Assembly: GCA_018806985.1 (NCBI GenBank)
Contig: JADANN010000198.1
Coordinates: 357,501 to 421,500, forward strand
Length of the DNA: 64,000 nucleotides
Reading direction: 5' to 3'
Source of the DNA: Angiostrongylus vasorum
Lineage: Eukaryota > Nematoda > Chromadorea > Rhabditida > Metastrongylidae
Shown here: positions 10,750-24,049 of the stretch, piece after piece
Position numbering within the stretch: position 1 is the stretch's first letter
Layout of the letters: every line of letters begins with the position of its first letter
Notes under the pieces: model-generated
The model's database searches: none
What the model was told of the DNA's origin: nothing
The model's input: the letters and a program-made list of their open reading frames with translations, nothing else
Position numbers and translations under genes: made by a program

Positions 10750-13700
10750 ATACAAACACGGCATATTTAATAGGAGGTTAATTACAACGATTCCAACATT
10801 GGCAGGGAATCTGGCAGATGAAGACTGCAGACGTAGCGACGTTGATGATCATGTTCCTTCTCCAGCTGCTTCCTCAACGAGATCGATGTTCTGTCCAATC
10901 CTCGTGAGCCTTGGCGCCCAATCGATTACGTCCTTTTAACCTCATTTCGCTTTGCAGCTTCCCGCTCTATCTCAATGGCTCTTCCGAACTGAACCAGCAG
11001 CGCTAAGCTTTTGCGATTGATTCTGTTCCAGTAGCCTTATTTCATCAATTCCAAACTGAACGAGCTAGGACATCGCGTAGAATTTTTGGTGTGATCATTA
11101 TTCGAGAGACATCATACGGTTCATTTACTAGTATACAGTACCAATCCCTGGTGATCTCTATAAAAGATCCTGAAGGTGCTTCAAATTTGAGTTCTGACCT
11201 TTCATGATGCATTACTTTCCACTACTTTTCCTCCAATATTTCAGAGGTTTGCTTAACAGAATTTATTAGCTTCTTATTTATTGGCTCTACAGTCATCTCT
11301 GACCCTTCTTCCTTTAACAATTAGAGAATTTATTTTTCCTTATATGTTGATAGAAATTACTATTATTATTTGCTGAGCTATAGCCAAGTGAACCACTTCA
11401 GGTCATAGTCATTGTTCGAATGCAGAATAAAAAGTCGAAGACGTTTCAGTGGTACAACCACAGAGCGAAGAGCAATCTGTTCTGGGGAATTCGTCGTTCG
11501 GTTCCATCATTCGAGGTACTCGAGGACATCTGTCCAACTTCATCGACAGCGTTAGCCAGGTCCGTCCATCCGGCCTTTCACATTTCTTTTGTTCTCGCTT
11601 GCGAACTAGTCAACTGTCTATAATTATGAAATTGAAAACGACTGTTTTCTTTCACTTTTTCAGAAACCCTAAGAAGGGTTTTCGAAGAGACTATTCAAGG
11701 GGACATTTTGTTCATTTTCACGAACGCTGAAACTGAATTATGGACAGAGTGCTGGGTAACTGGTCTATTGAAGGATGCGAAATTTAGAAAAAGCTAATAT
11801 TGTTGGGCTATAAATGAATAATTTAAAGTTGGTGCTTCCTGATAAAGAGACTATTTGGTACGGAGACGTTGGACTTCTACCCCCATCCACAACGTGACCC
11901 CAACACTTTTTATAATTAAGAAGTGAATCGATAAAATCTCGATCGAAAAGTGTAAGGAGGTTGTCTTAAAACAGAGAATTAATATTAACGACTAACATTA
12001 AAGAAGGAACGGAGAGGAACCTGACTAATGCATATACGATGAAGCACGATCAGTACCACGCGTGCAGTGAGGATAGAGATGTGAGGACTATTCGACTAAA
12101 GCATTAATGGACGAAGACATCACTGATGTTGACGACAGTACAAGAAAGCGACTGCAATCGCGAGAGGCCAGCGATATCTGTTTAATGTCTGCCCGACATA
12201 CAGACAATCACATGCTACGGTTTTCTATCGTCATGCATCTTTTCGCATAAACAACAGAAATGTCATCTTAGAACCGGCTTAAGCAATGAAAACAAAGCCC
12301 AAGGGAGTTCGAGAATAGCATATACAAACAAAGTGATGACGACATTTTCTCTTTCCAGTGTCTCAATCGGGCAGGGCTTTACACCAGAAAATGGGGAAAT
12401 TTTGGCTCAACATTTGCCCTGAAACTACACGTTTCTTCGTATCTCGTTAGAAATCTGCAACACTGTTCTTCAGACCATAAATTATCGAGCCTTTGTGTTG
12501 GTTTTCACGCAGTAATTCATTCGACCCACGTTCGGTTACTGGCTTGTACATCGATCCAAAACGTTTCAGTGATGCGTTTTCAGTGGCGCTGATCACATTC
12601 CTGAGGCAGATTACGAAACAAGCTCATTCTTTCCACAAGAAGCACTTCATTTCCTTTATTTTTAGACTTCTTAAGTTCTATATAAAAGATCCACTTATTT
12701 CACCCATTGAGGGATTAAGAGCCAGCTACTCGTTGAATTACGTGGCGTGATCTTACGTAGGAGATGGAGAGCGTAACTTGGATCAAAAGCGACCTTTTAA
12801 TTGTCTTAAGACGAAGATGAACTCGGGGACCATGTTCCTATCGTTGCTGTGCACTTTGGTGTACAAATATCCTGCACACATGTGTATATCCATGCACGTC
12901 TGCGTTGATGTACCTCTGCATATGCGGACTGTGTCCTGCTCGTTGATTCGGCCAAAAGTCCGAAATAAAGTAACTACGAAGTAAACTGGAAGTGGTTCGG
13001 AGTCCTCTGCAATAAGTAAGCTTCACAATTACTCTATGAAAACCCGACAAGCTACCTGCGCCTATATCCGCCATAACCGCAGAGGTCAGTCATTCAATGG
13101 TGGACGTTTGTCGCTAAAACACCAAAAGCGAAGGACCTCATCGCCGCGACCATGAAAAGTTCTTTGACATGGCAGCGGCAAAGTTACGCAGGTGACCAAA
13201 ACCTCATGACCATTCTAAACTACTTGAATCTGGAAGTACTATGGTAACGATTTGCTGCAGAAAACATACATAACATATAAGTCCTCCACTAAATACCTGG
13301 TAATGCACGCTGAGAGGATCAAGTATTACTTGATCGAAACGGCCCTGACGAGCAGACACCACCATTTTTTATTATGCTGCAGAAGACAGAATTACGTAGG
13401 GCTGTAGCCCTCGTCTATAGTTACTTAGCCATGAACATCAACATTCCAAGAACCAGCAAATCGAATCGACACGGCTAAAAAAAGTGTGAATCAATTCTGG
13501 CTTTGATGGTCCTCGTCGTCTGCTCTCCAACACCAGCTATGATAAAGACGAAATCGGAGCATTCCATATCAACTAGGATAACTTTTATGAGGACCACACT
13601 TCTCACATTTGTCTTAACAGCGAGTTCACGTAAAAGGTACGTCTGGATAACTTTAAATCTCAATCCATGGATTAGTATGTAAAGAGACGACAAATTAGCA

Positions 13701-15150
13701 TCTGAATTCGTACTGACAGCCATAGCAACTAAAACACGCTAGAAGTCCTCCCCTCGGCTCACCAATTTCGAAAGATTTTTTCACAGAAAGGAAAGGAAGC
13801 CATATAATTCAAAAAACGAAGTTCCACAACCACCGTGAACTTTCTGAAGAATTGGAATTCGTTCATATCTTTAGCTTGCTTTTGAAAACTACCGTAACTG
13901 ACAATACCGATCTGGAATACGACAGATTTAAACAATATCTTTACAGTAACGCTAGGAAGGGTGAGATTTTGAACCTCTTCAACAGATGTCTGCCACTAAA
14001 AATACGAGTTCGCATGCCAACGCAGATTTACGAGCCACAGCCAATCATCAGCTTACGTCCATACTTGAAAGTCGTTGCAGAGAAGTAATAAAAGATCTTG
14101 AGTAAGGATACAATAGAAGTAGTGGCTGAAGTTGCAGAGATTAGGAAGAGAATCGCAGAGACTTCGCCAACTTAACCACGAAGACGATCGCTTTCCGGCT
14201 CCTAGACAAAACAGTTATGAATTCCAGAAAGGCACAATTATGAAAATCGTTCATGACGTTTACTGCAACCTCCTCGACAGCTATGTTTCTGTGTTAGACT
14301 GGATGGATGTATAATCTCAATTACTTTCCCTTCCAAAGTCCGACATATTTTCTTGTTGATGAAGAGCTGTACAGAACCGCGTTATCGCTCAAAAAAGACC
14401 TACATATGATCAATCACTATCGCCCAACTCGCCTGGTGTTTGTCGTTTTCAAGCTCTTCACTGGAGACCCTATCAACGAGATAACCGGAACAATTGACCT
14501 AAAAATGCTACTTGAGTAGTTAAAGCTTCGACAATTCAGCAGAGTTGGCGACATCCATACGGTAGTGACTTTTTTGCGTATCATCAGTAAAAGAGAACCC
14601 CGTACCTCATCTTCATATATTTAGCTTTCGAGTCAGGTGAAACGGAAGTGGTCACAGAACCTACAGATATCTCCTTATTACACAAACATCTTCCACAACA
14701 AAATTGTCATAGACGTTAAGAAATCGATAAGTCAACAATATTCCGTCAAATTATTTACGGCTACTTTCGAGAATGTCGTAGGAAGAATACAATGGAAAGA
14801 AACGTCGATGGCCAGCATATGTTCTACTGGTGATGATATCGTTCTTACAACCTCTATATGTTAACCAGCTCGAACGGCCAATTTCAACAGCTCTTGTGGA
14901 AAGATCGATCTTTTTTGAACCCCCGAAAAAAACGTCCATAACAGCCGGATTCGTTTTTGTAGATAAAATGATCAAATGAACTACCTAGCTCCAGAGATGA
15001 GCAGCATAGTGACGAGAACACTGGACAAGTAGCTCCGTGATCACTCTTTCGACTCTTCTTTTCTGCATTGATGTACGATGTACATTTTTTGAAATCTTGA
15101 CGCTACTTAAGAAGTATGAAAAAAAACACTCCGTATTTTTTGAACGGGGG

Positions 15151-15412
15151 GTGCATGTGAGGCAGTTGTCAGAAGCGCCCTGCAATACACATACTCGATC
15201 CCGTGCTCCACGGTCACGAAGCCTGTCATCTTCCGGAGTTGGCAAATTGGTAGCGACTTGTCTGGGTGGATAGAAGCACTGACTCAATACATCGGTAGGC
15301 CGCCGTGAGTCAGCGTATAGGTCATATATGCATCCAGTCACCTCTAACAGTGGTTAATGAAGATAAGTGCAAGGCGCACCCTACACGGATTGATCAACGC
15401 AGAGAGCTTTAT
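15151..15412 (+). repeat. SINE-A copy
   Basis: A tRNA-like head (GTGAGGCAGTTGTCAG, then a degenerate box B near CTCGATCCCG) is followed by the family body. Body landmarks are GGCAAATTGGTAGC, ATACATCGGTAGGCCGCCG, GTCACCTCTAACAGTGGTTAATGAAG and TTGATCAACGCAGAGAGCTTTA. Other copies: 45325-45602 (+), 60944-61205 (+) and 41270-41535 (-). A minus-strand tail fragment lies at 15577-15645. Confidence 0.82.
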
Positions 15413-15576
15413 CCTTTATTATTGAACATGTTTTTGAAAGACTGTTACCAACTACATTCCATGTCATGTAAGACAAAAAGAATTCGAAGCTCCGACTTAT
15501 GTGAGCGACCATAGAATGCAGACCATAACGACGTTGGTGGTCACAGCTCTTCATTGAGACTGCAGGAACAAGAATA

Positions 15577-15645
15577 AAGCGGTCAATGTTAATCAATCCC
15601 TGAGGTTCGACTTCATCAAGCATCGTAGAGGTGTTTAAATGCGTA
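15577..15645 (-). repeat. SINE-A tail fragment
   Basis: The reverse complement of the SINE-A 3' tail: ATTAATCAATCCCTGAGG, with a CTTCATCAAGCATCG-type block. The head is missing. Confidence 0.5.
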
Positions 15646-15750
15646 TCTGATTCGTACAAGGACTTACAATGGCTTACGGATTCATAAGGTCAGTGCTGCT
15701 CCCGGGCAAATGTGGTAACAATCTGTCGACTCCAAAGGGATGGAAAAGTT

Positions 15751-15838
15751 GGATAACCCAGAGCACGGAATCGAACCAGAGACCGATCCAGTTTATACTT
15801 CAGGGTACCTCTAGCCATTACGCTATACTGATGCTCCA
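15751..15838 (-). other. tRNA-like sequence of unclear type
   Basis: The minus strand contains a box A-like TATAGCGTAATGGCTAGAGG and a box B GGTTCGATTCC, followed within 20 bases by TTTT, as in Pol III genes. The arms do not fold into a clean cloverleaf: the T stem and acceptor cannot both pair. It is probably a tRNA relic or SINE head. It lies just beyond the two tRNA-Val-like sequences, in the same orientation. Confidence 0.35.
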
Positions 15839-15843
15839 TAACT

Positions 15844-15915
15844 GGACTTGGGCGGGGTCGAACCGACGACCCTCTGTGTGTTAGACAGATGTGATAAGCA
15901 CTATACGACGAGACC
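15844..15915 (-). tRNA. tRNA-Val(AAC)-like, probably a pseudogene
   Basis: A 72-nt cloverleaf-like sequence on the minus strand. The anticodon arm TCTGT-CTAACAC-ACAGA is perfect, with anticodon AAC (Val). The acceptor has two mismatches (GGTCTCG against CAAGTCC), and the T stem has one. The D loop has GC where the conserved GG is expected. There is no T-run directly downstream. It is a degenerate duplicate of the copy at 16012-16083. Confidence 0.5.
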
Positions 15916-16011
15916 CGTAGAGTGGCAAAGATGCAACTACTGCTGTGAAATAAATCGACGCATCAAGGAGAGCAATGTTGCTCCACTCCCAGTTAAGGGA
16001 ATCAAAACACT

Positions 16012-16083
16012 GGTCTTGGGCGGGGTCGAACCGCCGAGCTTCTGTGTGTTAGACAGATGTCATAAGCACTACACAACAAGACC
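16012..16083 (-). tRNA. tRNA-Val(AAC) candidate
   Basis: On the minus strand a 7-bp acceptor pairs perfectly (GGTCTTG with CAAGACC). The anticodon arm TCTGT-CTAACAC-ACAGA reads AAC, and the T arm GGCGG-TTCGACC-CCGCC is perfect. Downstream, 16004-16007 gives TTTT, a Pol III terminator. Oddities are a mismatch in the short D stem (GTG against GAC) and GC in place of the invariant D-loop GG, both also present in the neighbouring copy. It could be functional, or a recently decayed gene. A covariance-model score would decide. Confidence 0.62.
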
Positions 16084-16249
16084 TGCAGAATACGCAAGAT
16101 GTAGGTGGTAAGATAGGGTAGTAAAAGAAATCTGCTTCTTGACTAGTCAAATTCGTCAATTCGCCGGAGTTATGAGATAAATGAGAAACGAGTGTTGTCA
16201 GGAAAATGCCAAAACATGTTCACAAAAAAAAAGACGAATAAAGTTAAAT

Positions 16250-16800
16250 GAGCGATTTACGGCAGTACGCACGTACGACTGGTCAGAGTACGAAGTGGGT
16301 GCAACCATGCGTTGTAGCGGATGATCGCGCTAGGACAGCAGCCGCGCCAGCCGCGACAGGCACCCGGATGCGGAAGTCGACGACCGCATTTCGCCGACTG
16401 TCCACCGAAGAGTTCCCGCGGAAGCTCGTTCCTTAGTGGTAAACTTCTACATGTTCTACCTTCATCTCTCCTCGTACCGATTACTAGCTGACGCCCGGTT
16501 TTTGGCATATCCGGGCGATTCGATACGGTAACGAAAGCGATCACGGAGAAGCCGGACGCAATCGAGGTCCATCGGCGGCGACGAGGAAGGGTGACCGCCG
16601 GCGAGGCGTCGGAACCGCGCGGCGCGGCGCGGCGCGGTTCGCGGAATTCGAGCAGATCGATGCTCGCTCTCGGCGCACGTGTTTTTTTCCCGCGGTCTCC
16701 GCTCGTTTCGGTGCTTTCCGGAAGCGCGGACGGGCTCGTCCTGTCACTTTGTCCCACTGCTCGTGATTGATTCCATCCAGTCTTAGGCTCACACGTCGTT
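16250..16800. other. GC-rich island upstream of jnk-1
   Basis: The composition changes abruptly from AT-rich flanks to CpG-dense sequence. A perfect 7-bp hairpin (CGCCCGG ... CCGGGCG) sits near 16493-16519. A GCGCGG-repeat palindrome lies near 16610-16640 (GAACCGCGC ... GCGCGGTTC). Open frames on both strands are by-products of the high GC. It could hold the 5' exon or promoter region of the kinase gene starting downstream, or be inserted foreign sequence. No protein family is recognised. Confidence 0.6.
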
Positions 16801-17098
16801 GCAAGTGCTAAAAATGTCTTGGATTTGTTCCTGCTCGGTTCGCTTCACTTTCTCTCTCTTTCCGCCTAAGTAGTAGAACAAGTGCATGTATTAAAAGCTA
16901 CTTACTTCAATAACGTTGTGAAATGCTCGTTTATTAGTAGATGCTAACCTAAGTGCTTCCATGGAATCTTAGTGTTCCGTTTACTTGGTATTCAGGATCG
17001 AGTTTATGATGGTTCGATTCCCGTACCTGGTTTTTTCTTCGTTCCTTAATTTGAGCTTCACCTGTGATACAGCTGCTTCTGCACAGTTTACAATTTAG

Positions 17099-20963
<3,865 letters not shown>

Positions 20964-20966
20964 TGA

Positions 20967-21869
20967 AGTTCTTGTTGTCTTTTAGAATTTTTCGGCCGAC
21001 ATTGCTTCACAATTGAACTGGTTGCTCTCTAAAATGTCTGTTGCCATAGCGGCGCAAGTGTCTTTCTTTCTTAGCAATTTCATACAAGTAAACATAGAAA
21101 GTGTTCTTTTCATCTGCTTTGTCTAATGTCGGTATGACATGTAAGAGTTGGAAATCTACGGTTCAAATCTGAAAAATTTTTCTCGAGCAGGAAGTGATAA
21201 CCTTTTTTTTCCTACGCTTTGCTTGCTGATTAATAAAAACGAGTTTCTTCTTTTGCATTGGTTATTTGAATAAAAGTCGACCACTGGCTAAATGCAATCA
21301 TGTTTAGACGCAGCTGAGTGGACTGTTGGTTTTTACCCTGAATTTACTAGCACCTAATGTTTGTATATAGATTTTTGCATATACGCAAGTTTTCTTGCAT
21401 CTATGAGAATTATGTGCGGCACATCGATTACGAAAAGGGCATTTACTTAACTTACTCGGAAATATACGAGAGGTTGGTCGGTGTTGCTTGGAACAAACAA
21501 ACAACAACTCTTAGTGAATGTCCCACAAACTCCTGTGGTAAACCTAATCTCAAACAGTGGGACCTAGTGAGCCACCAGTGACTACCTTATATCCAAGAAC
21601 TGTAAAGGTGAAGAATTTTACACTCTTCGTGCCTTCGAGCGAGCAGAACTTGCTAGGTATCTGTGCTGCACGCTCGCTTTAGTCGTTGGTACAATTACAA
21701 CGATAATTGTGGACATCTTAGAATTCTTCCCTGTGCTCTCTGAATTCAGTTGCATTTATATGTGGTGGTGAATTCTAGGAGTCTGACTTGTGTGTATTGA
21801 ACAATGTGGAATCTTTCAGGTGTTCCCCGTCTAATATAATCTTTGTTCAGTAGTGTGAAAACGGAAGAG
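20967..21869. other. 3' flank or long intron of jnk-1
   Basis: I searched this stretch for the JNK C-terminal tail and did not find it. A 74-codon frame at 21357-21581 has no JNK similarity. The block may be 3' UTR, if transcripts end here, or intron. Confidence 0.4.
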
Positions 21870-22190
21870 GCACAACCAGTTGATCAGGAAGGATTCCCAC
21901 TAGGATTCTGCCGTGCGGACCACATCCAAACCGTGTCCATTGTTAAAGAAGTCTGTCAAGAATATCACCTGCGCCCTGCCTCTTGACCTCCTTTGTCGAA
22001 TTTAAACGTTCGACAGTGGCGAAACGAATGTAATCCCTATCAGCGATCGTTGTCCAAAAAATGGACTGTATAGGGACACTAACTGACTTCTGTCGTAATC
22101 GCAACATAAAATACAGTTTTTCCATCGACTCCTTGCCTTCATCAAACCAAAATAGGCTCGACAAGATAACACGATGTATTCACCCTGTAT
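21870..22190 (+). mobile_element. RTE-1 reverse transcriptase fragment
   Basis: Matches the RT segment of the element at 24050-27024 around the HIQTVS motif (21923-21945 against 25873-25895) and about 200 bp beyond it. Frames are broken. It abuts an RTE-2 fragment in the opposite orientation. Confidence 0.7.
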
Positions 22191-23040
22191 CACCTGTAGT
22201 CCCGTTGATCGTCGAGTGACTCGACCGGACGCCAGTAAATCTTCTATTTTTCCATATCGCGTGCAAGAGTAGCCCAGTGGGTTATGCTTGCTCTAGGGAC
22301 TCGTCGAGCACCATATCTTTCTTCTAGGCTCTTCATGAAGAACTCTGACCATCGGATCGGTGGTCTTCCTGCAGTACGTTTGGTATTCCGATGAATCCAG
22401 TCACTAACTGCGCTTGTCCATCGGTTGTCGTTCACACGAGTTATGTGTTCAGCCCACCTTATCTTCGACTGCTTGGCGTAAAGAACTTCATCTTTGATCT
22501 TTGCGCGTTGACGCAGGTCGGAGCTTTGGACCCCTTCCCTTGCTAATGTGAAACGAGATACTCCTAGTATCGTTCTTTCGACAGCACGTTCGATGACGCT
22601 AAGTAATCTTTCATCCTGCTTACGCAACGACCAGGTTTCTGATGCATATGTTAGGGCAGGAAGTACCGTTGAGTCGAAGAGGTGGGCACGGATTCGGGTG
22701 TTTTTTGTTCTCTTTATTACATCCCCGATGCTCTTGACAGCTCCCTAAGCCGCTCGTTTCCTTCTGCTTAGCTCTGGAGCTAAGTCGTCCATCGTATTGA
22801 TTTCCCGACCTAGATAGACATAACTGGAGCATTCGGAGATATTCGTTCCGTTGAGTGTGAATGGGGCATACGAAACCAATCCGTTCTTCATGAACATCGT
22901 TTTTTGTGACATTTAGTCGAAGACCAATCTTCTCACAGGCTTTATCAAAATCGGCCAGCATTCATTCCGCTTGGCTAATGTTTGGTGTCATAAGGACGAC
23001 GTCATCAGCAAAGTGAAGATGGTGTAATTGCCGACCATCC
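22190..23040 (-). mobile_element. RTE-2 LINE fragment, C-terminal half
   Basis: The minus strand encodes the region after the RT fingers-palm domain and the 3' coding end. Pieces include LADFDKACEKIGLRLN (near 22910-22960), IRNERLLSVIERAVERT-like sequence (22570-22620) and RTAGRPPIRWSEFFMKSLEE (22320-22390), ending THWATLARD near 22270. A frameshift separates the upstream part (22620-22961) from the downstream part (22244-22627). Confidence 0.82.
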
Positions 23041-23199
23041 CCTTTTGTCGATTGCAGTTGCATTATAGTGAGAAATGGGGTTCAGAGGAAACAAGAAGAG
23101 CGTACACACCAATTGTATATTCTTGCCAAAAAACGAAACGTCGGCCTGTATAGCACCTTGTATTTGCTCAAGAAAAGTGTAAGAAATTATTCTCGGCAA

Positions 23200-23290
23200 A
23201 TTAAATCTTCGTTTGCTGACGAAATTGTCATCTTTACGAGTAGTGCAAGTCGAGTGACAACGATGATCAAGGAGCGCAGCTAAATGGAAA
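23200..23290 (+). mobile_element. Short RTE-1 reverse transcriptase fragment
   Basis: Encodes a degenerate FADD-box segment (FADEIVIFTSS) and following residues, as in the catalytic region of the + strand element at 26233-26290. The catalytic second D has become E. Confidence 0.55.
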
Positions 23291-23339
23291 AGAGCTTATA
23301 GGATTGCATAGATCGATAGAAATTGCTGCTGCACCTCAC

Positions 23340-23470
23340 GAAGGTGAACACATTTAAATGTAGGACTATTTGCAGAAGTCAGGATGGCATGTGTGGACGA
23401 TGGGTATCGAACACGCTGTTACCATTTTCGGGGGCTAACGCATTCACCACCACACCATGCGCTGAGAGAA
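23340..23470 (-). repeat. SINE-C copy (minus), head-to-head pair
   Basis: The minus strand head is GCATGGTGTGGTGGTGAATG, with box B-like GTGTTCGATACCC. It is immediately followed by a + copy at 23480-23640, giving a near-palindromic pair with almost no spacer. Confidence 0.75.
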
Positions 23471-23479
23471 AGACGAAAT

Positions 23480-23640
23480 GAAGGACGTGCATGGTGTGGT
23501 GGTGAACGTGTTACCCCGCGGAAAGAGTAACAGTGTGTTAGATTCTCACCGCAGAGACGTGCCGTCCGGAATTTTGCAAATATTTCAGCATTATTGTGGT
23601 TAATTTTCCATAATACCGTGCTGTGAACATTGTAGTAGGT
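23480..23640 (+). repeat. SINE-C copy (plus), head-to-head pair
   Basis: The head GCATGGTGTGGTGGTGAACG, a box B-like region GTTAGATTCTCACCGCAG, and the tail TTTTGCAAATATTTCAGC. Partner of 23340-23470. Confidence 0.75.
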
Positions 23641-23661
23641 GGTAAATGAAAAGACGCTTTC

Positions 23662-23742
23662 GGCTTCTACATCGTCCTTGAGCGGTCGGTTACTTTTTTC
23701 ACTCTTACTTTCGTTTCTGATTTCGGTTTTAACATCTCTCCG
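23662..23742 (+). repeat. Direct repeat pair (other copy 23885-23964)
   Basis: GGCTTCTACATCGTCCTTGA, then TCGTTTCTGATTTCGGTTTT and AACATCTCTC, recur with about 10 substitutions at 23885-23964 in the same orientation, 223 bp apart. A short remnant of SINE-D-like sequence on the minus strand (ACTTGGACGGTCCGTCTTCAC) lies between them. This looks like a local duplication or the target-site trace of an insertion. Confidence 0.7.
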
Positions 23743-24049
23743 TAGTAGGATAAGCATTGTGTTTACTCAAAGTGATTGGTCCATACTTGGATGCTTGTAT
23801 ATACTTGGACGGTCCGTCTTCACGAGTTGTTCGGACCCCTAGCACATATGCCATTCGTTCCTTTCTCTCACAGTCGTAGTCCATGGCTTCTATATCGTCC
23901 TTGATCGGTCAGTCACTTTTTCATTCCTACTTTCATTTCTGATTTCGGTTTTAACATTTCTCGGAGTGAACTAGTAGGAAGACCGAGTGAAGGATTCGTC
24001 GCCGCAAACACACCTCCGTCTGATGCACATCGTGGTGAAGACCTGGATA

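Larger units (their letters stand above)
9843..15150. other. Long stretch with no recognisable gene
   Basis: About 5.3 kb in which no exon resembles a known family. Open frames at 11420-11730, 12493-12984 and 13852-14519 have no domain I recognise and no consistent splice structure. The only structure noted is a pair of about 65-bp direct repeats near 10.25 and 10.69 kb, listed separately. The block 13.4-14.9 kb has several short open frames in one direction and could be an old, unrecognisable transposon. Confidence 0.4.

Noticed and set aside
16257..16757. 166-codon minus frame in the GC-rich island
   Set aside because: High GC gives long open frames on both strands; composition is Arg/Pro/Ala-rich with no domain.
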